A DNA stretch of 13,697 nt from an uncultured Collinsella sp. (GCA_900549535.1 UROR01000048.1:1-13697); one strand, 5' to 3'. Counted from the stretch's first letter, positions 1 through 6,155 are shown. Translations and numbers: made by a program. The notes: a model not told the origin generated them from the sequence alone.

Positions 1-18
1 AACGCCCTTCGCAAGTAG
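1..18 (+). CDS. Possible last codons of a gene entering from the left
   Basis: Frame 1 reads five codons of the style used elsewhere in the window (Asn-Ala-Leu-Arg-Lys) and then a TAG stop. This could be the 3' end of a plus-strand gene cut by the window edge. Five codons carry no family information, so this is only a hint. Confidence 0.2.
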   Translation, partial: NALRK

Positions 19-35
19 CTAATCGGGGTCTGTGT

Positions 36-190
36 CACGAAAACGGCCTATTTACTACGTTTAAGCAATAGGGTTCGACCACACCCGCCCATTTTGAAAA
101 TTACCAAGCTGTTTACCAGCGGTTTCTTTTCATAATGTCCGGTATGGTCGTGGGTATTCAACTAAACGTAGTAGATGGGCCCGTTTTGTG
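36..190. repeat. Large imperfect inverted-repeat element of about 155 bp
   Basis: Two 28-nt arms (36-63 and 163-190) are near-perfect reverse complements. The inner 11 bp are exact (TACTACGTTTA at 53-63 against TAAACGTAGTA at 163-173). The outer parts share CAC, AAAACGG and a GCC core with two substitutions and two compensating one-base gaps. Further in, 76-85 pairs with 141-150 with one mismatch. The centre holds two small hairpins: ATTTT/AAAAT at 91-101, and GCTG-TTTAC-CAGC at 108-120 flanked by ACC/GGT. The result is a branched cruciform with no coding content. It lies downstream of the minus-strand regulator gene. It could be a MITE-like or REP-like repeat, a structured 3' UTR, or a paired regulator site. 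No clear target-site duplication was seen. Confidence 0.6.
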
Positions 191-240
191 GCGCGAGCCT
201 CAACCCGAGGGCGCTGTGGGCTAAAAACCGCCTAAAAGGA

Positions 241-588
241 CTACTCTGCATTGATGCTGGCGATGAGGTCGTTGGCTTTGGTGGCGATGACGTTGTTGAT
301 GTCGGTCTGCAGCTCCTCGTAGACCGCTATGGCCCGCTCGCCGGCGGGGGTGAGGGTGGATCCGCGGGCGCCGTCGCGCTCGATGAGTTTGCAGCCCAGC
401 TGACCTTCGGCCTCGTTTACGATGCGCCAGGCCTTGGAATACGCCATACCCATGCTCTTGGCGGCACGGTTGAGCGAGTGCTCGCGGGCGATACCTTGCA
501 GCAACAAGACGCAGCCGTGGCCGAAGACGCCCGGCAGGTCTTTGTCGCACGCTTGAATGACCAACTTTGCCGTCGTCTTGTACTCCAT
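241..588 (-). CDS. Stand-alone winged-helix transcriptional regulator (ModE N-domain / LysR-type HTH)
   Basis: This 115-residue protein consists almost wholly of one winged helix-turn-helix domain. Residues 20-95 follow the ModE/LysR N-terminal pattern: a hydrophobic first helix (GHGCVLLLQGI), the HTH core with SLNRAAKSMGMAYSKAWRIV, then a wing containing GCKLIERDG, and STLTPAGERAIAVYEEL leading into the dimerisation helix. There is no molbindin (MOP) domain as in full ModE and no LysR periplasmic-binding-type effector domain, so molybdate sensing is not supported. The ATG at 588 is preceded on the minus strand by GGGGAG and CGGAG motifs. The gene is divergent from guaB with about 190 bp between them. 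Its targets and ligand cannot be read from sequence; it may act on the shared intergenic region. Confidence 0.85.
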   Translation of the reverse strand: MEYKTTAKLVIQACDKDLPGVFGHGCVLLLQGIAREHSLNRAAKSMGMAYSKAWRIVNEAEGQLGCKLIERDGARGSTLTPAGERAIAVYEELQTDINNVIATKANDLIASINAE

Positions 589-672
589 GTGCTCCGCATC
601 TCCCCGCTAAAGTGTTTGCTGGGTAAACGCAAAGCCTGCGTCAAACCCTCGTGTGCTCTTCTTAAATCATGC

Positions 673-681
673 ATTGTAGCA
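673..681 (-). promoter_or_regulatory. Extended -10 promoter for the winged-helix regulator
   Basis: Reading the minus strand, TGC-TACAAT forms an extended -10 element with five of six bases matching TATAAT. No good -35 is present 16-18 bp upstream, which is tolerable for an extended -10. Transcription would start near 666, giving a leader of about 75-80 nt before the ATG at 588. Confidence 0.4.
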
Positions 682-693
682 GTCAAAGTGCGT

Positions 694-699
694 TAAGAT
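694..699 (+). promoter_or_regulatory. guaB: Weak candidate -10 for guaB
   Basis: TAAGAT is the best -10-like hexamer on the plus strand between the two divergent genes. No convincing -35 lies at the right distance. If used, the transcript would begin around 705, so the palindrome at 712-723 would sit at its 5' end. Confidence 0.22.
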
Positions 700-704
700 A
701 CTTC

Positions 705-735
705 CCCAGTATTGGGCGCCCAAGGTTGGGCTGGG
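705..735. promoter_or_regulatory. Palindrome and nested hairpin in the guaB leader
   Basis: TTGGGCGCCCAA at 712-723 is a perfect 12-bp palindrome. CCCAG at 705-709 can also pair with CTGGG at 731-735. It lies 59 bp upstream of the guaB start and between the divergent -10 candidates and guaB. It could be a dimeric repressor operator or a short 5' RNA hairpin. No U-tract follows, so it is not a terminator. It does not resemble a purine riboswitch that I recognise. Confidence 0.4.
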
Positions 736-781
736 TCCTATGAGGCCTGCAGCCGACCGGTCGCATGGAAAAAGGAGAAAC

Positions 782-2293
782 ATGGCTACGTTCTTTCCCG
801 GTGAGTCCCACACGTTTTCGGAGTATCTGCTGGTTCCTGGCTATTCGTCCTCGCAGTGCATCCCCAACAACGTCTCTCTTAAGACGCCGCTAACCCGCTT
901 TAAGCGCGGTGAGAAGCCGGCAATCACCCTGAACATCCCCATGGTTTCCGCCATCATGCAGTCCGTCTCGGGCGTCGACATGGGTGTCGCGCTCGCTACC
1001 GAGGGTGGCCTGTCCTTCATTTACGGTTCTCAGACCCCCGAGTCCGAGGCCGCCATGGTCAAGGCCGTCAAGGATCACAAGGCCGGCTTTGTTCAGTCCG
1101 ATTCCACGCTGACCCCCGACATGACCATGGAACAGGTCATCGAGCTCAAGGAGAAGACCGGCCACTCCACCATGCCGGTCACCGACGACGGCACTCCCAA
1201 GGGCAAGCTCCTGGGCATCGTCACCAGCCGTGACTATCGCCCCAGCCGCGATGACCACCAGAAGAAGGTTTCCGAGTTCATGACCCCGCGTGAGCAGCTC
1301 ATCGTGGGCGACAAGAACATCAGCCTCAAGGTTGCCAACGACGTCATTTGGGACAACAAGCTCAACGCCCTGCCGATCGTCGACGACAACGATCACCTTA
1401 TGGGCATCGTCTTCCGCAAGGACTACGACAGCCACAAGACCAACCCCAACGAGCTGCTCGATAACGACAAGCGCTATATGGTCGGCGCCGGTATCAACAC
1501 CCGCGACTATGCCGAGCGCGTGCCGCTGCTCATCGAGGCTGGCGCCGATGTCCTGTGCATCGACTCCTCCGAGGGCTTCAGTGAGTGGCAGAAGCGCACC
1601 ATCGAGTGGATTCGCGCCAACTACGGCGAGGACGTCAAGGTCGGTGCCGGTAACGTCGTCGACGCCGAGGGCTTCCGCTTCTTGGCCGACTGCGGTGCCG
1701 ACTTCATCAAGGTCGGTATCGGCGGCGGTTCCATCTGCATCACTCGCGAGACCAAGGGTATCGGTCGTGGCCAGGCCACCGCGCTGATCGACGTCTGCCG
1801 CGCCCGTGACGAGTACTACGAGGAGACCGGTGTTTACGTGCCCGTGTGCTCCGACGGCGGTATCGTATACGACTACCACATGACGCTCGCCCTTGCTATG
1901 GGTGCCGACTTTATGATGCTGGGTCGCTACTTCGCCCGCTTCGATGAGAGCCCGACCGAGCGCGTCAACGTCAACGGCCAGTACATGAAGGAGTACTGGG
2001 GCGAGGGTTCTGCGCGTGCTCGCAACTGGCAGCGCTACGACCTGGGCGGCGCGGCGAAGCTCAGCTTCGTCGAGGGCGTTGACTCCTACGTTCCCTATGC
2101 CGGTTCCCTCAAGGACGGCGTGGGCGGCACGCTCTACAAGGTCAAGTCCACGATGTGCAACTGCGGCGCCCTCTCGATCCCCGAGCTCCAGGAAAAGGCA
2201 CGCCTGACCCTGGTCAGCTCCACCTCCATCGTCGAAGGCGGCGCCCACGACGTTGTCGTGAAAGACTCTCAGCAGTCTGTGTCTTATCGATAG
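782..2293 (+). CDS. guaB: IMP dehydrogenase, T. foetus-type, 503 aa
   Basis: Inosine-5'-monophosphate dehydrogenase oxidises IMP to XMP with NAD+, the committed step of GMP synthesis, as a cytosolic tetramer. The TIM-barrel is interrupted at roughly residues 105-220 by two CBS motifs, visible as MTMEQV...GIVTSRDY and VSEFMTPREQ...LMGIVFRKDY. The catalytic loop reads GIGGGSICITRETKGIGRGQ, with the nucleophile at Cys319. The mobile flap contains NWQRYDLGG, with Arg418-Tyr419. Both numbers equal those of the 503-residue Tritrichomonas foetus enzyme, whose loop and flap are nearly the same. The ATG at 782 is chosen because AAAAAGGAG lies just upstream and the protein begins MATFFPGESHTFSEYLL as in that family; an in-frame ATG at 740 has no ribosome site. 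It is monocistronic, with a hairpin terminator about 50 nt after the stop. Confidence 0.97.
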   Translation: MATFFPGESHTFSEYLLVPGYSSSQCIPNNVSLKTPLTRFKRGEKPAITLNIPMVSAIMQSVSGVDMGVALATEGGLSFIYGSQTPESEAAMVKAVKDHKAGFVQSDSTLTPDMTMEQVIELKEKTGHSTMPVTDDGTPKGKLLGIVTSRDYRPSRDDHQKKVSEFMTPREQLIVGDKNISLKVANDVIWDNKLNALPIVDDNDHLMGIVFRKDYDSHKTNPNELLDNDKRYMVGAGINTRDYAERVPLLIEAGADVLCIDSSEGFSEWQKRTIEWIRANYGEDVKVGAGNVVDAEGFRFLADCGADFIKVGIGGGSICITRETKGIGRGQATALIDVCRARDEYYEETGVYVPVCSDGGIVYDYHMTLALAMGADFMMLGRYFARFDESPTERVNVNGQYMKEYWGEGSARARNWQRYDLGGAAKLSFVEGVDSYVPYAGSLKDGVGGTLYKVKSTMCNCGALSIPELQEKARLTLVSSTSIVEGGAHDVVVKDSQQSVSYR

Positions 2294-2341
2294 GATAAGA
2301 GCTGCACATAAAGGTTGAGTATCAACCACGTTATTTAGATA

Positions 2342-2383
2342 AAGCGAGATGCCTGCAAGTCGCAGACATCTCGCTTGTTGTAT
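2342..2383 (+). terminator. Hairpin terminator after guaB
   Basis: AAGCGAGATG (2342-2351) pairs perfectly with CATCTCGCTT (2367-2376). An inner CTGC/GCAG extends the stem to about 14 bp around an AAGTC loop. The tail is only moderately U-rich (TTGTTGTATTT). A smaller perfect hairpin, GGTTGA-GTA-TCAACC at 2313-2327, precedes it. Confidence 0.7.
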
Positions 2384-2384
2384 T

Positions 2385-2393
2385 TGCTATCAT
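2385..2393 (+). promoter_or_regulatory. leuS: Candidate extended -10 promoter for leuS
   Basis: TGC-TATCAT matches an extended -10 element (TGnTATAAT with one mismatch). No clear -35 is found because the position is occupied by the guaB terminator stem. The predicted start is near 2400, just before the 2407-2537 structure, which would then make up nearly the whole leader. Confidence 0.35.
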
Positions 2394-2406
2394 CATGCGA
2401 GTCAAC

Positions 2407-2537
2407 CTTAGGGTCGGGCGGCTTAGCTTTGTTCGCTACAAGTTCCGCACGCAAAGAAGAGCACTTAATGTGCTCTTCGTCTTGCGCAGGACTGTCCGCA
2501 GTAGCGAATAAAGCCAAGCCGACCGACCCCAGCTAAG
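2407..2537 (+). ncRNA. Long structured 5' leader of leuS
   Basis: Positions 2411-2439 pair with 2501-2529 as a continuous 29-position stem. It has 26 Watson-Crick pairs, one G-U (2431/2509) and two mismatches (2418/2522 and 2425/2515). CTTA at 2407-2410 can pair with TAAG at 2534-2537 around a small bulge. Inside, GAAGAGCAC (2456-2464) pairs perfectly with GTGCTCTTC (2470-2478) around TTAAT, backed by CGCAA/TTGCG (2450-2454 with 2482-2486). No U-run follows, so this is not an intrinsic terminator. The T-box consensus AGGGTGGNACCGCG is absent. The SD of leuS (AAAGGAG, 2541-2547) lies just outside the stem. A cis-regulatory RNA is the favoured reading; a MITE-like inverted repeat is the main alternative. 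Confidence 0.55.
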
Positions 2538-2552
2538 ATTAAAGGAGCTGAT

Positions 2553-5129
2553 ATGTGCGATTGCACAGATCATAAGGACGAGATCCCTGCCTACGACGCG
2601 CAGGCCATTGAGTCCAAGTGGATGAAGGCCTGGGAGGACTCCAACCTCTTTGCCGTCGACACTGACGACAGCAAGCCCAAGAAGTACGTGCTCGAGATGT
2701 TCCCGTATCCGTCGGGCGACCTGCACATGGGCCACGCGCGCAACTATACCATCGGCGATGCCATGGCCCGTCAGGCCCGCATGCGCGGCTACGACGTGCT
2801 GCACCCCATCGGCTTTGACGCCTTTGGCCTGCCTGCCGAGAACGCCGCCATCAAGCACAATACGCAGGCTGCCGCCTGGACGTATAAGAACATGGACCAG
2901 GCTCTCGCCACGATGAAGCGCATGGGCTTCTCCTACGATCTGGATCGCATGGTCAAGACCTGCAGCCCCGACTATTACCGCTGGGGTCAGTGGATCTTTG
3001 AGAAACTGTGGGAAAAGGGCCTCGTCTACCGCAAGAAGAACCCGGTCAACTGGTGCCCCACCTGCAAGACCGTTCTGGCCAACGAGCAGGTCACCGAGGG
3101 CAAGTGCTGGCGCTGCGGCACCGAGCCCGAGAAGCGCGATCTTGAGCAGTGGTACTACAAGATTACCGAGTACTCCCAGGAGCTGCTCGACGATCTGGAG
3201 AAGCTCCCCGGCTGGCCCGAGCGCGTCAAGCAGATGCAGGCCAACTGGATCGGTCGTTCCGAGGGCGCCGAGGTCGACTTTACCCTGTGCGACCAGGATG
3301 GCGAGCCCATCGAGGGCGACGAGGGCAAGATCACCGTCTTCACCACGCGTGCCGATACGCTCTTCGGTGTCTCCTTCTTTGTCCTGGCTCCCGAGTACGC
3401 GCGTCTGCACGAGCTCGTCGCGGGTACGGAGTACGAGGAGGCCGTGACCAAGATCGTCGAGGACTCCAAGCATATCTCCGCCGTCGAGCGTGCCCAGGGC
3501 ACCCTCGAGAAGCACGGTGCCTTTACCGGCCGCTACGTGGTGAACCCGGTCAACGGAGAGAAGGTCCCCGTGTGGGTTGCCGACTACGTTGTTGCCGACT
3601 ACGGCACCGGCGCCGTCATGGCCGTTCCCTGCGGCGACCAGCGCGACTTTGAGTTCGCACGCAAGTATGATTTGCCGATCGTGCCGATCATCCTGGACGA
3701 TGACGATCGCGCTGCCGTCGAGGCCAGCGGTGAGACCATCGATACCTTCCATGCCGAGACTGTCGACTGGGATTGCGCCCATGCTGCCGAGGGCACGCTC
3801 GTCCAGTCCGGCAAGTACACCGGTATGCGCGGCGGCAAGCACTCCGAGGGCGAGGCTGCAATCGTTGCTGACCTCGAGGCCATGGGCTGCGGTCGTCGTA
3901 AGGTCGAGTTCCGTCTGCGCGACTGGCTCATTTCCCGCCAGCGCTATTGGGGCAACCCCATCCCGGCCATCCACTGCGAGCACTGCGGCATCGTGCCCGT
4001 GCCCGAGGACCAGCTGCCGGTAACGCTGCCCGAGAACCTGGACCTGGGCGCCGGCGAGACCCTCGCCGAGTGCAAGGAGTTCTACGAGACCACCTGCCCG
4101 GTCTGCGGCCGCCCGGCCAAGCGCGAGACCGATACCATGGACACCTTCACTTGCTCCAGCTGGTATTACCTGCGCTATACAGACCCGCACAACACCGAGC
4201 TGCCCTTCTCCCGCGAGGCCGCCGACCGTTGGATGCCCGTCGATAACTACATCGGCGGCATCGAGCACGCCATTCTGCACCTGCTCTACAGCCGCTTCTT
4301 TACCAAGGCGCTGCGCGACCTGGGCCTGCTGAGCGTGGACGAGCCCTTCACCAACCTGCTGTGCCAGGGCATGGTCAAGGACGAGAACGGCGATACCATG
4401 TCCAAGTCCAAGGGTAATGTCGTGCCCCCGAGCTCGGTCATCGAGCCCTACGGCGCCGACACCATGCGTCTGGCGATCCTGTTTATCGCCCCGCCCGAGA
4501 AGGACTTCGACTGGGATCCCAAGGCCGTCGAGGGCGCCAACCGCTTCATCAAGCGCGCCTGGCGTATCGTTTGGCAGCTCGTCCAGTCCGGCGACGCCAA
4601 CGTGGCCTTCGACAAGTCCGCGCTCGACGAGGTCGCGATGAAGCTCTATCGCGAGCGTCACCGCACCATCGCCAAGTGCACCGAGGACTTCGATCGTGGC
4701 CAGTTCAACACCGCCATCTCGGCCGTCATGGAGCTCGTCAACGCGGCGAGCGCCTACCTCAACGCCACCGAGGGTGCCGCCCGCGACAAGGCGCTGTGTT
4801 ACGGCGTGGCTAAGGATATCGTGAGCGTCCTTGCCCCCATCTGCCCGTTCTGGGCCGACGAACTGTGGCACGAGGCCCTCGGCTGCGAGGGCAACGCCTA
4901 CACCGCCGCCTGGCCCGAGTTCGACCTGGCCGAGTCCATCGAGGATACGGTGCAGATCGTCGTCCAGGTGCTCGGCAAGGTCCGTGGCCGCATCGACGTC
5001 GCCCGCGACGCCTCCAACGAGGAGATGCAAGCTGCCGCTGAGGAAGCCGTTGCCAAGTGGCTTGAGGGCAAGACGGTCGTCAAGGCCATCTGCGTGCCCG
5101 GCAAGCTGGTCAACCTGGTGGTCAAGTAA
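2553..5129 (+). CDS. leuS: Leucyl-tRNA synthetase, 858 aa
   Basis: Class I synthetase that activates leucine with ATP and charges tRNA-Leu in the cytosol. The HIGH-type motif is HMGH at residues 58-61, within PYPSGDLHMGHARNYTIGD. The KMSKS loop reads TMSKS at 615-619, with Thr in place of the first Lys. A zinc knuckle is formed by Cys168, Cys171, Cys185 and Cys188. The CP1 editing domain shows TTRADTLFG (264-272) and GTGAVMAVP (351-359) followed by CGDQRD (360-365). There the two acidic editing residues (Asp362, Asp365) remain, but the residue that is His in the usual GHDxRD is Gly. A second Cys set (475/478 and 515/518) marks another metal-binding-like insert before KMSKS. The C-terminus is the anticodon-binding and tRNA-contacting domain. 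The length is normal for bacterial LeuRS. The ATG at 2553 has AAAGGAG five bases upstream. Confidence 0.98.
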   Translation: MCDCTDHKDEIPAYDAQAIESKWMKAWEDSNLFAVDTDDSKPKKYVLEMFPYPSGDLHMGHARNYTIGDAMARQARMRGYDVLHPIGFDAFGLPAENAAIKHNTQAAAWTYKNMDQALATMKRMGFSYDLDRMVKTCSPDYYRWGQWIFEKLWEKGLVYRKKNPVNWCPTCKTVLANEQVTEGKCWRCGTEPEKRDLEQWYYKITEYSQELLDDLEKLPGWPERVKQMQANWIGRSEGAEVDFTLCDQDGEPIEGDEGKITVFTTRADTLFGVSFFVLAPEYARLHELVAGTEYEEAVTKIVEDSKHISAVERAQGTLEKHGAFTGRYVVNPVNGEKVPVWVADYVVADYGTGAVMAVPCGDQRDFEFARKYDLPIVPIILDDDDRAAVEASGETIDTFHAETVDWDCAHAAEGTLVQSGKYTGMRGGKHSEGEAAIVADLEAMGCGRRKVEFRLRDWLISRQRYWGNPIPAIHCEHCGIVPVPEDQLPVTLPENLDLGAGETLAECKEFYETTCPVCGRPAKRETDTMDTFTCSSWYYLRYTDPHNTELPFSREAADRWMPVDNYIGGIEHAILHLLYSRFFTKALRDLGLLSVDEPFTNLLCQGMVKDENGDTMSKSKGNVVPPSSVIEPYGADTMRLAILFIAPPEKDFDWDPKAVEGANRFIKRAWRIVWQLVQSGDANVAFDKSALDEVAMKLYRERHRTIAKCTEDFDRGQFNTAISAVMELVNAASAYLNATEGAARDKALCYGVAKDIVSVLAPICPFWADELWHEALGCEGNAYTAAWPEFDLAESIEDTVQIVVQVLGKVRGRIDVARDASNEEMQAAAEEAVAKWLEGKTVVKAICVPGKLVNLVVK

Positions 5130-5156
5130 GCGCTGCGCGTAAAGCTGACATGCAAT

Positions 5157-5200
5157 AAACGAGGGACGGTCCGGTTGGGTCGTCCCTCGTTTTGTGTTGT
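5157..5200 (+). terminator. Intrinsic terminator after leuS
   Basis: AAACGAGGGACG (5157-5168) pairs with CGTCCCTCGTTT (5181-5192), a 12-bp perfect stem around a 12-nt loop, followed by TTTGTGTTGT. It lies 28 nt after the leuS stop. The minus strand also leaves a TTTATT after the stem, so it may serve the convergent lipoprotein gene as well. Confidence 0.85.
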
Positions 5201-5233
5201 CTGCCCTGCTTAGTCAGTGCGTCGCACCGTCTT

Positions 5234-5806
5234 CTACGGGATGTGTACCAGGTCCCTAAAGTAAACGTTGCCCGTTGCCTCTTCGAACATCCAAATGTTG
5301 AGGTAGATGTCGTTGAGGTCGTTGTTCACATCAAAGTCCGGGTCGTCGAAGGTGCCTACAAAGGTGAGCATGGCGCGCGTTTCCTCGCCCGCTGCGACCT
5401 GCTGGCGCATGCGCACATCGCGGACCACGCCGTTGACGTAGGCATAGGAGTCCACATCGCCAAACATCATGTCGACATCGGTATTGTTGGTCACCGTAAA
5501 GACGAGCGCCGCGTCTCCGTAGCCGTCGGTGTCCTTGCCCACGCAGGTAACATGGACGTTTTCGTCTGCCTCAAGGTCGATGGGGAACTGTTCTTGGGGG
5601 TCGGGACCCAGGCCCTGGGGATCGACGGTGTCTTCGTTTATTTTGTCGAAGCTCTCCGATAGCGTCGTTTTCTCGATGGCTTTTGTGCTGCCGAGATCCG
5701 GCTCGCATGTTCCGGTTTTGCCATTCGTGTTGCCGCAGCCCAAGAGGGCCAACGAGCACGTTGCGATGACGAGTGCAGTCATGCAGGGGGTTCCTAGGCG
5801 TTTCAT
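5234..5806 (-). CDS. Predicted lipoprotein of unknown function, 190 aa
   Basis: The N-terminus is a short positive region (MKRLG), a hydrophobic stretch and the lipobox LLGC ending at Cys24. This predicts lipidation and anchoring to the outer face of the cytoplasmic membrane. Residues 25-75 are polar and rich in Asp, Glu, Thr and Pro, probably a flexible linker. Residues 85-185 form a beta-rich domain with a VTNNTDVDM segment, ending in YLNIWMFEEATGNVYFRDLVHIP. This pattern resembles small extracellular Ig-like/DUF4352-type domains, but I cannot assign a family with confidence. The ATG at 5806 has AAGGAGG on the minus strand a few bases upstream. It is a lone gene, convergent with leuS and divergent from the rimP operon. 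The role is unknown. Confidence 0.85.
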   Translation of the reverse strand: MKRLGTPCMTALVIATCSLALLGCGNTNGKTGTCEPDLGSTKAIEKTTLSESFDKINEDTVDPQGLGPDPQEQFPIDLEADENVHVTCVGKDTDGYGDAALVFTVTNNTDVDMMFGDVDSYAYVNGVVRDVRMRQQVAAGEETRAMLTFVGTFDDPDFDVNNDLNDIYLNIWMFEEATGNVYFRDLVHIP

Positions 5807-6068
5807 GTGTGCCTCCTTGCCGTAGAGGATTTGGAAAGGTTCGTCGTTGCGCGACTTGCTGGCCGGCTTGTTACAGAATGTCCCTTAGCGTAAGTCTGGT
5901 CGATAGGGGCTCGGGGAGGAATGCCCTTGGGGTTCGAACGGGCCTGTGGATTGGGACGCATGGCCCGTTTTGGGGCTGTTGAGGGTGCGCCGCATGGGGT
6001 TCCTCGACCAATTGTCCTATTCTTGTGGAGAAGCTGTGCGCACGCTGACCTGCAGATTCGTACGGTGC
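5807..6068. other. Gene-free part of the lipoprotein/rimP intergenic region
   Basis: No supported gene is present. It contains the minus-strand ribosome site of the lipoprotein gene (5811-5818) and an isolated hairpin at 5937-5969. No convincing promoter for the lipoprotein could be picked. Open frames through this stretch on both strands lack ribosome sites and recognisable protein features. Confidence 0.5.
5937..5970. other. Isolated terminator-like hairpin
   Basis: AACGGGCC (5937-5944) pairs perfectly with GGCCCGTT (5962-5969) around a 17-nt loop, then TTGGGG. The U-run is short. No plus-strand gene ends upstream, so if it acts as a terminator it would end a short transcript begun in the intergenic region. 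It may equally be incidental GC-rich complementarity. Confidence 0.3.
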
Positions 6069-6097
6069 TTGCACGTTTCCGCAGCTATTGGTATAGT
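6069..6097 (+). promoter_or_regulatory. Sigma-70-type promoter of the rimP-nusA operon
   Basis: The -35 TTGCAC (6069-6074), a 17-bp spacer and the -10 TATAGT (6092-6097) are close to consensus. TGG directly before the -10 adds an extended -10. The start is predicted near 6104, about 20 nt before the leader terminator and about 72 nt before rimP. Confidence 0.7.
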
Positions 6098-6122
6098 TTG
6101 CTTGCAAATGAAGTTGTAATTG

Positions 6123-6155
6123 AAAGAAGTGGGGTTTCGGCCCCGCTTCTTTTTT
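6123..6155 (+). terminator. Leader intrinsic terminator (attenuator) before rimP
   Basis: AAAGAAGTGGGG (6123-6134) pairs with CCCCGCTTCTTT (6141-6152), including one U-G pair, closed by a UUCG-like loop. The stem runs into six consecutive T (6150-6155). This is a canonical Rho-independent terminator placed between the operon promoter and the rimP start at 6176, so most transcripts should stop here unless readthrough occurs. Confidence 0.85.

Noticed and set aside
175..696. Plus-strand open frame opposite the winged-helix regulator
   Set aside because: No ribosome site and no family motif, while the minus strand encodes a clear HTH domain with a good start.
740..781. Upstream in-frame ATG giving a longer IMPDH
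   Set aside because: The 14 extra residues have no homology expectation, and the AAAAAGGAG site serves the ATG at 782.
890..2329. Minus-strand open frame of 479 codons opposite guaB
   Set aside because: Antisense shadow of IMPDH, with biased composition and no recognisable domain.
2394..2552. T-box riboswitch upstream of leuS
   Set aside because: The conserved T-box sequence and an antiterminator/terminator pair are absent, although the leader is highly structured.
2436..5030. Minus-strand open frame of 864 codons opposite leuS
   Set aside because: It mirrors the real gene's codon bias (G/C-rich third positions suppress antisense stops), is low-complexity in Leu, Gly, Val, Asp and His, has no ribosome site and matches no family.
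5192..5662. Plus-strand open frame opposite the lipoprotein gene
   Set aside because: It starts inside the leuS terminator tail without a ribosome site; the minus strand has a signal peptide, lipobox and strong SD.
5929..5944. tRNA T-loop-like GGGGTTCGAAC
   Set aside because: The flanking bases cannot form a T stem (G-rich on both sides), and no acceptor, D or anticodon arm is present.
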